13,105 nucleotides of DNA from Vulcanimicrobiota bacterium (GTDB taxonomy: Bacteria > Vulcanimicrobiota > Vulcanimicrobiia > Vulcanimicrobiales > Vulcanimicrobiaceae): assembly GCA_003167055.1 (NCBI GenBank), contig PMUE01000020.1:1-13105 (forward strand), given 5' to 3'. How positions within the stretch are numbered: position 1 is the first letter of the stretch; each line of letters starts with the position of its first letter. Below the pieces are notes generated by a model. That model had not been told where the DNA came from. It ran no database searches and saw only the letters and a program-made list of their open reading frames with translations. The position numbers were made by a program, and so were the translations under genes. Shown piece after piece: positions 7,776 to 12,827 of the stretch.

Positions 7776-8210
7776 GTGTTGTTCGACGCGCTCCTGGCGT
7801 GGTTGCATTTCCTGTGCATCTTCACGCTCGTGGGCACGTTGATTTCGGAGCTCGTGCTCTACCGGCGCGTGATGGATGTCGCGCGCATCGCGCTGCTTCG
7901 GCGCATCGATATGCTCTTTGGCATCGCCGCGGGTCTGGTGATCGTGAGCGGCATATTGCGCGTGACCTTGGGTCTCAAAGGCGCGGCGTTTTATCTGCAC
8001 AATCCGTTCTTTTGGACCAAGATGGGGCTCTTTCTCGCGCTCGGGCTGCTCTCGATCGCTCCGACGATCCACTATTTGCGGCTCCCGGGCTCGGGCGCGG
8101 TTGTTCCGGAGGGCGCCTACCGCCGGACGTGGGCCGTGCTCGTCCTCGAGGTTGGGTTGCTCGGCTGCATCCCGCTGCTGGCCACCCTGCTCGCCCACGG
8201 CTACACCTAG
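7776..8210 (+). CDS. DUF2214 family integral membrane protein
   Basis: This 144-residue protein has four predicted transmembrane helices, at about residues 5-28, 46-66, 80-98 and 119-140. It follows the DUF2214 (predicted membrane protein, COG3556) pattern closely: start LFDALLAWLHFL, an Arg-Arg-x-Asp turn before helix 2 (LRRIDMLFGIAAGLV), GILRVTLGLKGAAFYLHNPFFWTK, LLSIAPTIHYLR, then a Glu in helix 4 and IPLLATLLAHG at the end. The function of the family is unknown. The start is GTG 7776, directly after the preceding TAA, with no clear ribosome-binding site, which suggests translational coupling. GTG gives the family-typical N-terminus with no extra residues. Confidence 0.88.
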   Translation: MLFDALLAWLHFLCIFTLVGTLISELVLYRRVMDVARIALLRRIDMLFGIAAGLVIVSGILRVTLGLKGAAFYLHNPFFWTKMGLFLALGLLSIAPTIHYLRLPGSGAVVPEGAYRRTWAVLVLEVGLLGCIPLLATLLAHGYT

Positions 8211-8228
8211 CTCTAATTAATTCTTTAG

Positions 8229-8257
8229 TTGACAGTTCCGACCGGCCGGAGTATCGT
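8229..8257 (+). promoter_or_regulatory. Sigma70-type promoter for the small exported peptide
   Basis: A perfect -35 hexamer TTGACA (8229-8234) is followed after 17 bases by TATCGT (8252-8257), which matches 4 of 6 -10 positions including the key T-A and final T. A CCGGCCGG palindrome lies inside the spacer (8242-8249) and could bind a regulator. The region is AT-rich compared with its surroundings, and the promoter faces the small gene at 8292. Confidence 0.6.
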
Positions 8258-8278
8258 AACGGTATCAACTAAATTCTT

Positions 8279-8283
8279 AGGAG
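8279..8283 (+). promoter_or_regulatory. Ribosome-binding site choosing ATG 8292
   Basis: AGGAG stands 8 bases before ATG 8292. It selects this start over an upstream in-frame ATG near 8229, which would lie inside the -35 box and has no such site. Confidence 0.6.
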
Positions 8284-8291
8284 TACCGATA

Positions 8292-8450
8292 ATGCTGGGC
8301 CGCTTCCTCGTCAGTCTTGCCGCCGCCGTTCTGGTCACTTTCGCGGGCACCGAGGCACTCGGAGCCGCGATCGCGCCGTCTCCGCTCAAGATCATCGCCA
8401 CCGTCGTTGCGCATCCGCATCCCGTCTCAACCAGCGTCGCGCGATCTTAG
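8292..8450 (+). CDS. Small exported peptide (52 residues), unknown function
   Basis: A 52-codon open frame follows a consensus-like promoter and an AGGAG site. Residues 2-25 (LGRFLVSLAAAVLVTFAG...) form a signal peptide or membrane anchor with probable cleavage around Ala-Leu-Gly/Ala-Ala. The remaining mature part of about 25 residues is rich in Pro, Val and His (IAPSPLKII, VVAHPHPVS) and has no Cys. It could be a secreted or periplasmic micropeptide, a membrane micropeptide, or the truncated start of an exported protein such as a TonB-dependent receptor, since nothing continues in frame after the TAG. No homologue is recognised. The gene stands alone between the DUF2214 gene and the tRNA. 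Confidence 0.5.
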   Translation: MLGRFLVSLAAAVLVTFAGTEALGAAIAPSPLKIIATVVAHPHPVSTSVARS

Positions 8451-8482
8451 CACGAGCTCGAATCCGGGAGAGGGAAGTCCGC

Positions 8483-8512
8483 TTGCGTCTGGGTAGCCGT
8501 ATCCAGTAGAAT
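8483..8512 (+). promoter_or_regulatory. Promoter of tRNA-Asn
   Basis: TAGAAT (8507-8512) is a 5/6 match to the -10 box and ends 17 bases before the tRNA 5' end. A weak -35, TTGCGT (8483-8488), lies 18 bases upstream of it. The GC-rich discriminator CCCGC after the -10 is typical of stringently controlled stable-RNA promoters. Confidence 0.45.
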
Positions 8513-8529
8513 CCCGCAGTACCCTCTGG

Positions 8530-8605
8530 TCCGGATTAGCTCAGCTGGTAGAGCGGATGACTGTTAATCATTAGGTCGCTGGTTCGAGTCCAGCATCCGG
8601 AGCCA
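8530..8605 (+). tRNA. tRNA-Asn (anticodon GTT), CCA encoded
   Basis: A complete 76-base cloverleaf can be drawn. The acceptor stem TCCGGAT/ATCCGGA closes at 8530-8536 and 8595-8601, the D-stem is GCTC/GAGC, the anticodon stem GATGA/TCATT encloses the loop CTGTTAA with anticodon GTT, the variable region has five bases (AGGTC), and the T-arm GCTGG/CCAGC encloses TTCGAGT. The discriminator base is G8602 and the 3' CCA is in the DNA (8603-8605). GTT reads Asn codons AAC/AAT. The gene has its own promoter-like sequence and a strong terminator. Confidence 0.98.
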
Positions 8606-8648
8606 TGAAAAGAAGAGAGCCCCAAGAACTGGGGCTCTCTTCTTTTCA
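8606..8648 (+). terminator. Perfect 19-bp inverted-repeat terminator of tRNA-Asn
   Basis: The arms 8606-8624 and 8630-8648 are exact reverse complements, with a 5-base loop AGAAC. A GC-rich core (GAGAGCCCC) is followed by a pyrimidine/T-rich arm (TCTTCTTTT). The stem begins at the base right after the CCA, so the primary transcript would end with a fully paired tail. The A-rich 5' arm means it could also terminate transcription from the other side. Confidence 0.9.
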
Positions 8649-8671
8649 TATCTTCGAGTGTCGGACGAGAA

Positions 8672-8741
8672 CCAGCGAAGCTGGCACGGCGCAGGATGCG
8701 CGTGGGGATTTCCAGCGGCAGGATGCCGCGGCGGGAAATCC
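8672..8741 (+). repeat. Three abutting hairpins downstream of the tRNA
   Basis: Three stem-loops stand end to end. The first is CCAGC/GCTGG (8672-8684, loop GAA). The second is CAC-GCGCA/TGCGC-GTG (8685-8704, loop GGA, one bulged G). The third has an outer stem GGATTTCC/GGAAATCC (8706-8713 and 8734-8741) around an inner stem GCGGCA/TGCCGC with loop GGA. The second and third share the apex CAGGATG. This looks like a REP-type extragenic element or a folded RNA. No convincing coding frame explains it. Confidence 0.5.
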
Positions 8742-8742
8742 A

Positions 8743-8759
8743 TTCGAGTCCAGCATTCG
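8743..8759 (+). repeat. Near-copy of the tRNA-Asn T-arm/acceptor sequence (att-like)
   Basis: These 17 bases match 8583-8599 of the tRNA gene at 16 positions (TTCGAGTCCAGCAT, then T instead of C, then CG). Copies of a tRNA 3' end flanking inserted DNA are what tRNA-targeting integrases leave behind. Here the two copies are only 160 bases apart and no integrase is in view, so this is at most a remnant. Confidence 0.4.
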
Positions 8760-8956
8760 ACCTTACGCCATGTTCAAATGGTGCGCAGCAAACGCGATGA
8801 GCGCGAAGTGCCACCCATATGGCATGGCGCCGTGTTACAAGGTGCGAGCGGCCAGCAGCGGTGCGGGTCTCAGGTCAAGGCGTCGCACGGAAGTAGCAGC
8901 GCTCCGGGATCCAGGCACTTGAGGCGTTCGTCAACGGCCGCCACGTAAAACAATGC
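8760..8956. other. Non-coding stretch before the accessory genes
   Basis: With the terminator, hairpins and T-arm copy, the whole interval from the tRNA (8605) to the small ORF (8970) is 364 bases without a credible gene. Open frames through it change composition abruptly and show no protein-like pattern. In this last part I see no clear promoter; TTGAGG at 8919-8924 lacks a well-spaced -10 partner. Confidence 0.4.
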
Positions 8957-8969
8957 GGAGATATTCCAA

Positions 8970-9134
8970 ATGGCAGAAGCAATAGATCGTAGTAGAATCC
9001 AGGAGATTGGTGAGATCTACATGGCAGATCTCTCAAAAATGACGGCGAAACCCGAGGAACGACAGCAGGCTGCCGTTATCGTACTTCTCAGCTCTATCGC
9101 TGACAGCTTGCGCAAGATTTCGAATAATAGCTAG
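8970..9134 (+). CDS. Small cytosolic protein (54 residues), unknown function
   Basis: ATG 8970 follows GGAG (8957-8960) at 9-base spacing and opens a 54-codon frame ending in TAG 9132-9134. The product starts MAEAIDRSRIQEIGEIYMADL and continues through a charged stretch to a hydrophobic helix (AAVIVLLSSIADSLRKI). It is acidic to mixed-charge, likely all-helical, and has no signal peptide. It ends 4 bases before the start chosen for the DUF5677-like gene, so it is probably the first gene of that operon. A small partner or antitoxin role is possible but unproven. The codons ATA, AGT and AGA set it apart from the GC-rich metabolic genes to the left. Confidence 0.55.
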   Translation: MAEAIDRSRIQEIGEIYMADLSKMTAKPEERQQAAVIVLLSSIADSLRKISNNS

Positions 9135-9138
9135 CAAC

Positions 9139-9936
9139 TTGGGCGGCGTAAGCTCATTTGATACGGCAACTTGTCCAACGCTGGAGCAGTTTGGCGTCGA
9201 TCCTGAACTGGCCAATCTATTTAGGTCTGCCATGGCATCGTTACAGCGCGACATCGTTGGGATTAACACCTTAGCAGATCCGGAGGAAGCCGTTGCCGTG
9301 TTGCGAGCCTGGGTCGTGCACTACGGCGTCTTGCTTTTTGGGACGTGCGATGCGGCGCGTGTGTTGGTCACTCACAACCTAGCGCGTGAAGCGTGGATGA
9401 ACCAGCTCCACGCGTTCGAGATTTTTGTGCGTGCGACGTATTTTGGATCGAACCCGGACAAAGCGCTGTTGGAGATGCAGGCCGAACCGCTACGTGCGAT
9501 GAGACAGTACGATTTAGCGGGTGGCGAGGACAATGAAGCTCGCCGGTCACTGCAGCAACGCATTGATGAACTAATAGCGCAGCATCCGGAAGTGGAAGGA
9601 TTCAAATTGCCTCCCTTCGAGCAGATGATCGAATCCGGCGCGGGCATCCGAGATAGTGTCTACGCAGCGCACTATCGGCGGCCAAGCATTCTCATCCATG
9701 GTAGTGTTCTTTCGTTGGCGGAGACTTTCAAGGCGACTGAGCAGGGTAATCTTAATGCCTCGTTTGATAGCCGACAGGCGCCCTTGCGTGTGAACGAGAT
9801 AGTGTCGCAATTGACCAGCTACCTCATCGGCTACCGCACGATTGTCGCGATTGCGTTTGAAAGGTCGCCCCCGCGTGGTGTTTCGGAAGGCATGGAGCGC
9901 CTCCAGTCCGTCGTGGCGAGAATCACCCACAGCTAG
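9139..9936 (+). CDS. DUF5677-like protein, unknown function
   Basis: The 265-residue product is all-helical. A central helix pair contains VLVTHNLAREAWMNQLHAFEIFVRATYFG (residues about 76-103), the pattern of DUF5677, in which a repeated Arg-x-x-x-E-type helix precedes a charged linker. A later segment around 170-190, with spaced Tyr residues and RPSILIHGS, matches the family's Y-x(n)-S-x-x-x-H-x-S signature. DUF5677 proteins have no settled function but often appear in accessory and defence-rich neighbourhoods. The frame allows TTG 9139 (4 bases after the small ORF, no ribosome-binding site) or ATG 9232, which would drop 31 residues; the first looks more coupled. The gene is followed 26 bases later by the HEPN-like gene. 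Codon use is more AT-rich than upstream of the tRNA. Confidence 0.65.
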   Translation: MGGVSSFDTATCPTLEQFGVDPELANLFRSAMASLQRDIVGINTLADPEEAVAVLRAWVVHYGVLLFGTCDAARVLVTHNLAREAWMNQLHAFEIFVRATYFGSNPDKALLEMQAEPLRAMRQYDLAGGEDNEARRSLQQRIDELIAQHPEVEGFKLPPFEQMIESGAGIRDSVYAAHYRRPSILIHGSVLSLAETFKATEQGNLNASFDSRQAPLRVNEIVSQLTSYLIGYRTIVAIAFERSPPRGVSEGMERLQSVVARITHS

Positions 9937-9962
9937 TTGCTCGTGCTGAATGTGGTAGGCGT

Positions 9963-10880
9963 ATGACGCAGGAAGATTACAACGACGTGCTTTCGCGAGC
10001 ACGCGCGCTCGCACGAGCGAAACTCGAGGCGGTCGATCGCGATTTCTTCAGTACCTTGCAGAAACTTAAGTACCGGCTACCAGCTTTACGGGATTGGCAG
10101 TTGTCAGACGCTGCTGAGAAGGCTGCGGGCGGATACATCACTGCTAAGGTAGAGATTGCGTATGAAGCGGTAAGCAAAGTGATCGAGACACGTGGGGTTG
10201 CGTGCACGCGCGCACAGGTGGAGGAAATCTTTAAAGCTGTACGGCCGACTCTCGCCGATATGACTGCATATGCTTTGCAACATGCGAATAGTATGGGCTT
10301 CGGCGCGGGGCCGGGCTTCGGCATCGCCATGGATGACGCTTTTCGTTTGAACTCCGAGACTGCGATCGAGACGCTCTCGCTGCTAGCCGATCGCGCGCAA
10401 AGCGAATCTTCGAGCGCATCGCGTCCAGGCGACGCCGATTCGCCTATCGATTTGAGCTCATTGGTCACCGACGAGGGAATGAACAAGCACTTGCATGCGC
10501 TGTGGCGCGAAGCCGCCCAGTGCTACGAGGCCGGAGCGAATATCGCGACGGTTGTGATGCTTGGGAGCTTCCTGGAGGGGATCTTGCTCGCGAAGGAGCG
10601 ATTGATAAATCAGTTGAGTCCCGACGCCGGCGAGGCATATTCGCGACGAACTTTAGGCGAACTCGTAACGATGGCGCTCGAGAACGGCTGGATTCACCAG
10701 ACTCGGTACGGTTTCAGCGACGTTCTCCGAAATTACCGGAACTTTGTCCATCCGCAGAAGGCTGCGAGCGCGGGACATACGCTGGACAAGGGGACCGCGA
10801 CGATTTGCATGCACGTTGTGCGAGAGGTGCTTCGCGATTTGGGTGTCGTCGGAGCGCCCCGCTCGGATCCGTATGGTTAG
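9963..10880 (+). CDS. Protein with C-terminal HEPN/DUF4145-like domain
   Basis: The 305-residue product has two parts. Residues 1-145 are helical with a Gly-rich turn (MGFGAGPGFG near 111-120) and no recognised family. A Ser/Asp-rich linker (147-165) leads to a C-terminal helical domain (about 175-293) of DUF4145/HEPN type: WREAAQCYEAGANIATVVMLGSFLEGILL, then LGELVTMALENGWI, then LRNYRNFVHP. The last contains R256-N257-x5-H263, which fits the R-(N/D/H)-x(4-6)-H active-site pattern of HEPN ribonucleases. If active it would be an RNase, possibly a toxin or phage-response effector, but many HEPN-like proteins are non-catalytic. The ATG at 9963 has only a weak GGTAGG upstream. It forms an apparent operon with the DUF5677-like gene and the small ORF. 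Confidence 0.65.
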   Translation: MTQEDYNDVLSRARALARAKLEAVDRDFFSTLQKLKYRLPALRDWQLSDAAEKAAGGYITAKVEIAYEAVSKVIETRGVACTRAQVEEIFKAVRPTLADMTAYALQHANSMGFGAGPGFGIAMDDAFRLNSETAIETLSLLADRAQSESSSASRPGDADSPIDLSSLVTDEGMNKHLHALWREAAQCYEAGANIATVVMLGSFLEGILLAKERLINQLSPDAGEAYSRRTLGELVTMALENGWIHQTRYGFSDVLRNYRNFVHPQKAASAGHTLDKGTATICMHVVREVLRDLGVVGAPRSDPYG

Positions 10881-11304
10881 GTTCAACGATTCTACGCGAC
10901 GCCAGCGGCCCGCCGATTCTTGCTTGGGTGGTGCTAATCGCGGGTGGGAAATCTACCCTCGAGTTCACTGTAGTTCGCAATCCAGTTTAGAGTCCGCGAT
11001 CTTTGAAGCATTGCGCGCGACGTCGAAGTTCAGGAAAAAAACACGTCCGTCACTGGTGCCTTCGACGACGCGCGCTGCGAAGCTCCGGCGCCGAGTTCCT
11101 TGAGGGCGCACAGTTATGTCGCGCGTAATTCTGCGGGCGTGGGCTGCCCGAGGCGAGGCCGCCGAACGATTGGATTATCTTGGGCGCGGTTAGGTGTTCT
11201 CCACAACCTGTTGCGCTTCTCGGCCCGTTGAGTCAGCAGGTAGCCCAAGACGAACGCTAGTTCGGAAAGAATGAATCACGGGCCCGGCCTATATCGTCCT
11301 TCCC
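10881..11304. other. 424-base gap, possible gene remnant
   Basis: No convincing complete gene is seen here. In one plus frame, bases 10886-10990 read as ILRDASGPPILAWVVLIAGG and on to a TAG, which looks like the tail of a protein but has no start of its own; it may be a decayed gene or chance. An 8-base inverted repeat TCTTGGGC (11178-11185) / GCCCAAGA (11243-11250) is the only other structure noted. The longer plus-strand frame up to 11103 is Arg/Ser-rich and appears to be noise. Confidence 0.35.
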
Positions 11305-11308
11305 GTGA
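11276..11308 (+). promoter_or_regulatory. Inverted repeat spanning the start of the HNH-like gene
   Basis: TCACGGG (11276-11282) and CCCGTGA (11302-11308) are exact reverse complements separated by 19 bases, and the GTG start (11305) lies in the right arm. CTATAT (11289-11294) in the spacer could be a -10 box, which would make a nearly leaderless mRNA; no Shine-Dalgarno is present. An operator or a translation-blocking hairpin are both possible. Confidence 0.3.
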
Positions 11309-12168
11309 GCGACGAAAACATTTTCCCCGACTCCGAAAACGCGATGCTGCCACAGGGCCGCATCGAGCACGAATGGCTCCTCGATGAGAAGTTCGAGCCG
11401 TGCGGCCGCGTTGATTGGGCGTCGCAGGGGACTTGCGTCGATGTAGAGCGCGTGATTCGCTACGTGCCGGGGAATTTCGGGAAGGCGCTGTACTGCACGC
11501 ACGATCATCATCATCTTTTCGAAGGTAAGACGTTCATTCCGGCCGCAGAATTCGGGCGCGGAGGGCAATTCTACGGGATTTTGCCTCCGGAGCTGACGCC
11601 GGACGAGGACGAGCTGAAGGGCAAGCGCTGGAAGATTGCGGCAGGCGTCAAGAGTGCGCTAGCCGACCGGGCCTTTTGTGCCAATTGCCTCGTGCAAGAA
11701 CTAAACACGTGGGATCACCCGGATCTGGCCGGCATTTGGGATTGGTTGAACGAATCAGATTCGGTGCTTTTTGGTCGCGTCCAGGAGGCTCTGAACGTGC
11801 ATCGCGGATTCGAGTTGCGCAACTGGTGGCTCTTGATCCCGTTCGATCTTCGCGAAGAAGTTCGCGTTCGCACCAACAAGTCGATACTCCAGTACGATCA
11901 CGGCATCCCTCGTAAGAAGGGCAACGACGTCTGGTATTCATTGGGCCGTGATGCGCGGAGATTTCTTCAGGACTCGCTAATTTTTAGGATCTGCCGAAAG
12001 TGCAACGATGAAAAGGGTGCCAGCGTGCCGGCCCGCGATATTCTCATCAAGCGGTATGTCAACTTTTATTTCGACGGCGGGCTGTCGGCCGCGATGGCCG
12101 ATGCACGTTGGCCGGTGTTTGAGGAAGTACTCAACGCAGTGTACGGGTCCGGCGAAATCGCAATCTAA
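11305..12168 (+). CDS. Putative HNH-nuclease-like protein with two CxxC pairs
   Basis: The 287-residue product has no clear full-length relative that I recognise. Its C-terminal half carries features of HNH/McrA-type nucleases: a first zinc pair C125-x-x-C128 (FCANC), then D198-H199 in YDHGIPRKKGND (the usual Asp-His-x-x-Pro start of the beta-beta-alpha metal finger), then a second pair C230-x-x-C233 followed by N234 and DEKG (CRKCNDEKG), the common end of HNH motifs. The N-terminal half has further Cys/His (C33, C44, C64 with CTHDHHH at 64-70). HNH proteins cut DNA using one metal ion, so a restriction or defence role would be an inference. The start is GTG 11305, or ATG 11344 further in; neither has a ribosome-binding site. 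It stands alone, not tightly joined to its neighbours. Confidence 0.5.
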   Translation: MSDENIFPDSENAMLPQGRIEHEWLLDEKFEPCGRVDWASQGTCVDVERVIRYVPGNFGKALYCTHDHHHLFEGKTFIPAAEFGRGGQFYGILPPELTPDEDELKGKRWKIAAGVKSALADRAFCANCLVQELNTWDHPDLAGIWDWLNESDSVLFGRVQEALNVHRGFELRNWWLLIPFDLREEVRVRTNKSILQYDHGIPRKKGNDVWYSLGRDARRFLQDSLIFRICRKCNDEKGASVPARDILIKRYVNFYFDGGLSAAMADARWPVFEEVLNAVYGSGEIAI

Positions 12169-12171
12169 TCG

Positions 12172-12405
12172 CTAGATCGGCGCAAGTCTCGGCCGCCCAA
12201 TTTGTGGATTTGCGTTGCACACGATTGAGATCACGTGCGCGACGGTGAGGCGAACCTGCGAAAATGACTCGCCGCTGCCCAAGAGGTCAGCCTCTACGAG
12301 AACGTGCCCGTCTTTCCGGTCGATTGCGTCAAGAACGCGCAACGCGTCCGCCTCACGGACCACGTAAGACCCCTTACTCATCACGACGGTAAACAGCGTC
12401 TCCAT
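12172..12405 (-). CDS. Small conserved-looking protein, 77 residues, unknown function
   Basis: The frame reads like a true protein: KGSYVVREADALRVLDAID, then DGHVLVEADLLGSGESFSQV, then RLTVAHVISIV, with alternating strand and helix patterns and few Arg/Ser runs. No family is recognised. ATG 12405 and ATG 12381 are both possible starts; the second begins the compact core at MSKGSY and has GGAG about 20 bases upstream, which is too far to decide. It is convergent with the HNH-like gene, whose stop lies 3 bases from this one. It begins 6 bases after the stop of another small minus-strand frame, so the two may be one transcript. Confidence 0.5.
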   Translation of the reverse strand: METLFTVVMSKGSYVVREADALRVLDAIDRKDGHVLVEADLLGSGESFSQVRLTVAHVISIVCNANPQIGRPRLAPI

Positions 12406-12411
12406 ACCCGG

Positions 12412-12630
12412 TTATTTGTCGAGGCGCCTGCGCGCATCTTCGGGACGGAGCGTGGAAAGACCCAGATTCCCGTGGAGAGATCGGCAGGAGCCGCCTTGTG
12501 AGGGCCTGTGGAAAATTGTGGATAGGGCGAGTACATCGGCGGGGGTACGCACGTCGCAGCGTAGGACATCGCCTGCGGCTAGACCCTCCGGGTGAGAAAG
12601 CCAATTTTGAACGCACCTGAAGTCTTCCAT
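12412..12630 (-). CDS. Possible small protein upstream on the minus strand
   Basis: Of the overlapping minus-strand frames here this one looks most like protein: MEDFRCVQNWLSHPEGLAAG, then DVLRCDVRTPADVLALS, and a C-terminus GLSTLRPEDARRRLDK. The middle (about residues 40-52) is less convincing and could hide a frameshift. The frame is also open upstream of the ATG for about 21 codons (ending RPEERAHTLL), without a better start. No ribosome-binding site is clear. Its stop is 6 bases from the next minus-strand gene. It could also be chance in GC-rich DNA. Confidence 0.3.
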   Translation of the reverse strand: MEDFRCVQNWLSHPEGLAAGDVLRCDVRTPADVLALSTIFHRPSQGGSCRSLHGNLGLSTLRPEDARRRLDK

Positions 12631-12733
12631 CAGTAACGTGTGTGCCCGCTCTTCCGGACGCGGAGGACACCGAGCCCCTAGTGGACAGCAAAGTCATAGA
12701 TATCAACGATGGAAAGTATTGCTTCTATTGGCT

Positions 12734-12761
12734 TTGACTAATCGCTCTCGTCGCTTAGCAT
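12734..12761 (+). promoter_or_regulatory. Candidate katG promoter
   Basis: TTGACT (12734-12739, 5/6 of the -35 consensus), a 16-base spacer, then TAGCAT (12756-12761, 4/6 of the -10 including TA...AT). The start of transcription would fall near 12768, giving a leader of about 60 bases. No PerR, Fur or OxyR box was recognised. Confidence 0.4.
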
Positions 12762-12775
12762 AGGTGAGTGGCGCT

Positions 12776-12799
12776 GGCGCGGCTAGGCCGTAGCGCGCC
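12776..12799 (+). promoter_or_regulatory. Hairpin in the katG leader
   Basis: GGCGCG-G-CTA (12776-12785) pairs with TAGCGCGCC (12791-12799): nine pairs, one bulged G, loop GGCCG. It ends 14 bases before the ribosome-binding site and is followed by CTTTCCTC rather than a T-run, so a leader stem is more likely than a terminator. Confidence 0.4.
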
Positions 12800-12813
12800 C
12801 TTTCCTCGCACAC

Positions 12814-12820
12814 AAGGAGA
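12814..12820 (+). promoter_or_regulatory. Ribosome-binding site deciding the katG TTG start
   Basis: AAGGAGA lies 7 bases before TTG 12828. There is no in-frame ATG or GTG nearby upstream, and TTG gives the usual short N-terminal tail before the conserved NRDWWP segment. Confidence 0.75.
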
Positions 12821-12827
12821 TGGAGTC

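Noticed and set aside
8536..8814. Minus-strand frame of 92 residues through the tRNA
   Set aside because: It runs across the tRNA-Asn gene and terminator; such antisense-tRNA translations (ending TSDLMINSHPLYQLS) are familiar annotation artefacts.
8605..8948. Plus-strand frames of 96-105 residues after the tRNA
   Set aside because: They start inside the terminator or hairpins, lack a ribosome-binding site and show no protein-like pattern.
10502..11103. Other plus-strand frames overlapping and following the HEPN-like gene
   Set aside because: Arg/Ser-rich out-of-frame translations of the 9963-10880 gene; only the short tail after 10886 was kept as a weak finding.
11193..12525. DnaA-box-like sites (TTCTCCACA at 11193-11201, TGTGGAAAA at 12507-12515, TGTGGATAG at 12517-12525)
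   Set aside because: All are imperfect; one stands more than 1 kb from the pair, and there is no AT-rich unwinding region and no dnaA/dnaN gene. Chance matches are likely, so no origin is called.
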